6,392 bases of DNA, taken from positions 1-6,392 of the forward strand of contig WTGR01000100.1 of NCBI GenBank assembly GCA_011523485.1, in the 5' to 3' direction. Positions 5,471 through 6,392 of this stretch are shown one piece after another. A program made the translations under genes and the position numbers. This stretch comes from Acidobacteriota bacterium (GTDB taxonomy: Bacteria > Acidobacteriota > Vicinamibacteria > Vicinamibacterales > UBA8438). Numbering within the stretch: the stretch's first letter is position 1; every line of letters begins with the position of its first letter. The notes under the pieces were generated by a model. The model did not search any database. It saw only the letters and a list, made by a program, of their open reading frames with translations, and was not told where the DNA came from.

Positions 5471-6392
5471 ATGATCCGCACCATGTGGCAGAGCCTCAGC
5501 GTGCGTCTCGATGTCCAGGCGATCTGGAGGTTCGGCGGCGCTTGCCTGGTGCTCGCCCTGGCAGCGACGACGGCGCCGGCGGCTGCCGAACAGGCACCCG
5601 GAACAGTAGGCACATCGCCGGCCGCCGCGCTGCACGCCGAGGCCGCGCCGTTCTTCACCGAGCACTGCGTCGTCTGCCACGGAAACCGCCTGAGCACGGT
5701 CAACCTCAACCTGGAGAGGCTCGCGGCCGCCATCGATCCGCAGGCACTCACCGCCCGGCCCGACGCCGCCGACCCGCGGATCGACACCTGGACCCGGGTG
5801 CTCGGAAGACTGAACGCCGGGCAGATGCCGCCCCCGGGACGCCCCCGGCCGGCCGACGACGCGATCGCACGCCTGACCGCGTCCATCGAAGCGTATCTGG
5901 CCGACGCCGGCTATCGCAGAACGGCCGATCCGGGCCGCGTGACCGCACGGCGGCTCAACCGGGTCGAGTACGACAACACGGTCCGCAGCCTGCTCGGCGT
6001 CCACGGCAGCCCGGCCGACGAGTTCCCCATCGACGATTCCGGCTACGGCTTCGACAACATCGGCGACGTGCTGTCGGTGTCGCCGCTGCTGATGGAGAAG
6101 TACGTCGCCGCGGCGAAGCGGCTCTCGCGCGTCGCGGTCTTCGGCGAGCCGCCGCCCGCCGAGCCGACCCTGCTCGCCCGTTACATGGGCAGGCGCTCGC
6201 ACGACGCCGGCAACGAGCTGACCGCCGGGAACATCCTGCCCTACTCGATGCGGGGCGCGCTGTACGGCTCGCACCTCTTCCCGTGGGACGCCGAGTACGA
6301 ACTGCGCTTCCGCGCCGCCAACTACCGTTACAGCCGCCGGCAGCTCATCGCCCGCGGCGCGATTGAGGCGGAGGAGCGCGACCGGCGCGACC
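5471..6392 (+). CDS. Exported c-type cytochrome / DUF1587 protein (DUF1592 family), 3' end outside window
   Basis: The frame is open from 5471 to the right edge, 307 codons without a stop. Residues 1-39 form a long signal peptide (hydrophobic GGACLVLALAATTAPAAA, probable cleavage before E40), so the protein is periplasmic or outer-surface. One heme c site, CVVCH (66-70), and a Met-containing GQMPPPGRPRP (117-127, M119 a likely axial ligand) make up a planctomycete-type cytochrome c domain. A DUF1587 region follows at about 160-215: RRLNRVEYDNTVRSLLGV, then DEFPIDDSGYGFDNIGDVLS and SPLLMEKY. The last visible part (about 270-300, with SHLFPWDAEYELRFRAANY) resembles the beta-sandwich, CBM-like segment found next in this family; DUF1592, DUF1588 and DUF1585 are expected beyond the window. 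The role is unproven; exported redox or polymer-related function is usually guessed. The start is uncertain: in-frame ATG 5459, ATG 5483 and GTG 5501 also fit, with only a weak GGGTG before 5471. A longer frame in another phase (5230-6366) is a shadow. Confidence 0.88.
   Translation, partial: MIRTMWQSLSVRLDVQAIWRFGGACLVLALAATTAPAAAEQAPGTVGTSPAAALHAEAAPFFTEHCVVCHGNRLSTVNLNLERLAAAIDPQALTARPDAADPRIDTWTRVLGRLNAGQMPPPGRPRPADDAIARLTASIEAYLADAGYRRTADPGRVTARRLNRVEYDNTVRSLLGVHGSPADEFPIDDSGYGFDNIGDVLSVSPLLMEKYVAAAKRLSRVAVFGEPPPAEPTLLARYMGRRSHDAGNELTAGNILPYSMRGALYGSHLFPWDAEYELRFRAANYRYSRRQLIARGAIEAEERDRRD

Noticed and set aside
5432..6274. 280-codon minus-strand frame antisense to the cytochrome gene
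   Set aside because: No domain recognised, Arg/Gly/Val-rich composition typical of antisense frames, and the + strand gene is clear.
5230..6366. 378-codon + strand frame across the cytochrome region
   Set aside because: It is a shadow in a different phase; the frame from 5471 has a signal peptide, CVVCH heme site and DUF1587 motifs.

Overview
The window is GC-rich bacterial DNA with strong G/C bias at third codon positions. Its protein families suggest an Acidobacteriota-like organism: an alpha/beta-hydrolase of the Abhydrolase_10 type, a secreted single-domain cupin, and a planctomycete/acidobacterial-type cytochrome c protein with a DUF1587 region. This assignment is inferred from the families. 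No rRNA, tRNA or other taxonomic marker is present.

Layout, left to right. (1) Positions 1-284 hold the 3' end of the hydrolase gene, closed by a strong intrinsic terminator at 292-325. (2) At 476-967 (+) is an exported cupin with a clear ribosome binding site and signal peptide. (3) At 1024-1806 (+) is a Uma2-family (DUF820) PD-(D/E)XK nuclease-like protein. It is followed 43 nt later by an unrecognised 368-residue protein at 1850-2956 (+), which has one hydrophobic helix, a regular heptad coiled coil and visibly lower GC. (4) Convergent to these, with a 38-nt gap, is a 622-residue DUF222-HNH endonuclease (13E12 family) at 4863-2995 (-). It carries two separate sets of in-frame minisatellite repeats in its linkers. 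(5) A roughly 600-nt region (4864-5470) has no convincing gene but holds a terminator-like hairpin with no obvious gene to terminate. (6) At 5471 (+) begins a large exported c-type cytochrome/DUF1587 protein that runs off the right edge.

The exported hydrolase-type, cupin and cytochrome genes look like ordinary chromosomal genes. The block 1024-4863 (Uma2, unknown membrane/coiled-coil protein, DUF222-HNH) looks accessory: two nuclease-fold proteins of families that often occur in many copies, around a gene of different base composition. No integrase, transposase, tRNA or flanking direct repeat was seen, so calling it an island is inference. No fully convincing new system is visible. The best candidates are the unknown protein paired with Uma2, and the repeat-expanded linkers of the HNH protein.
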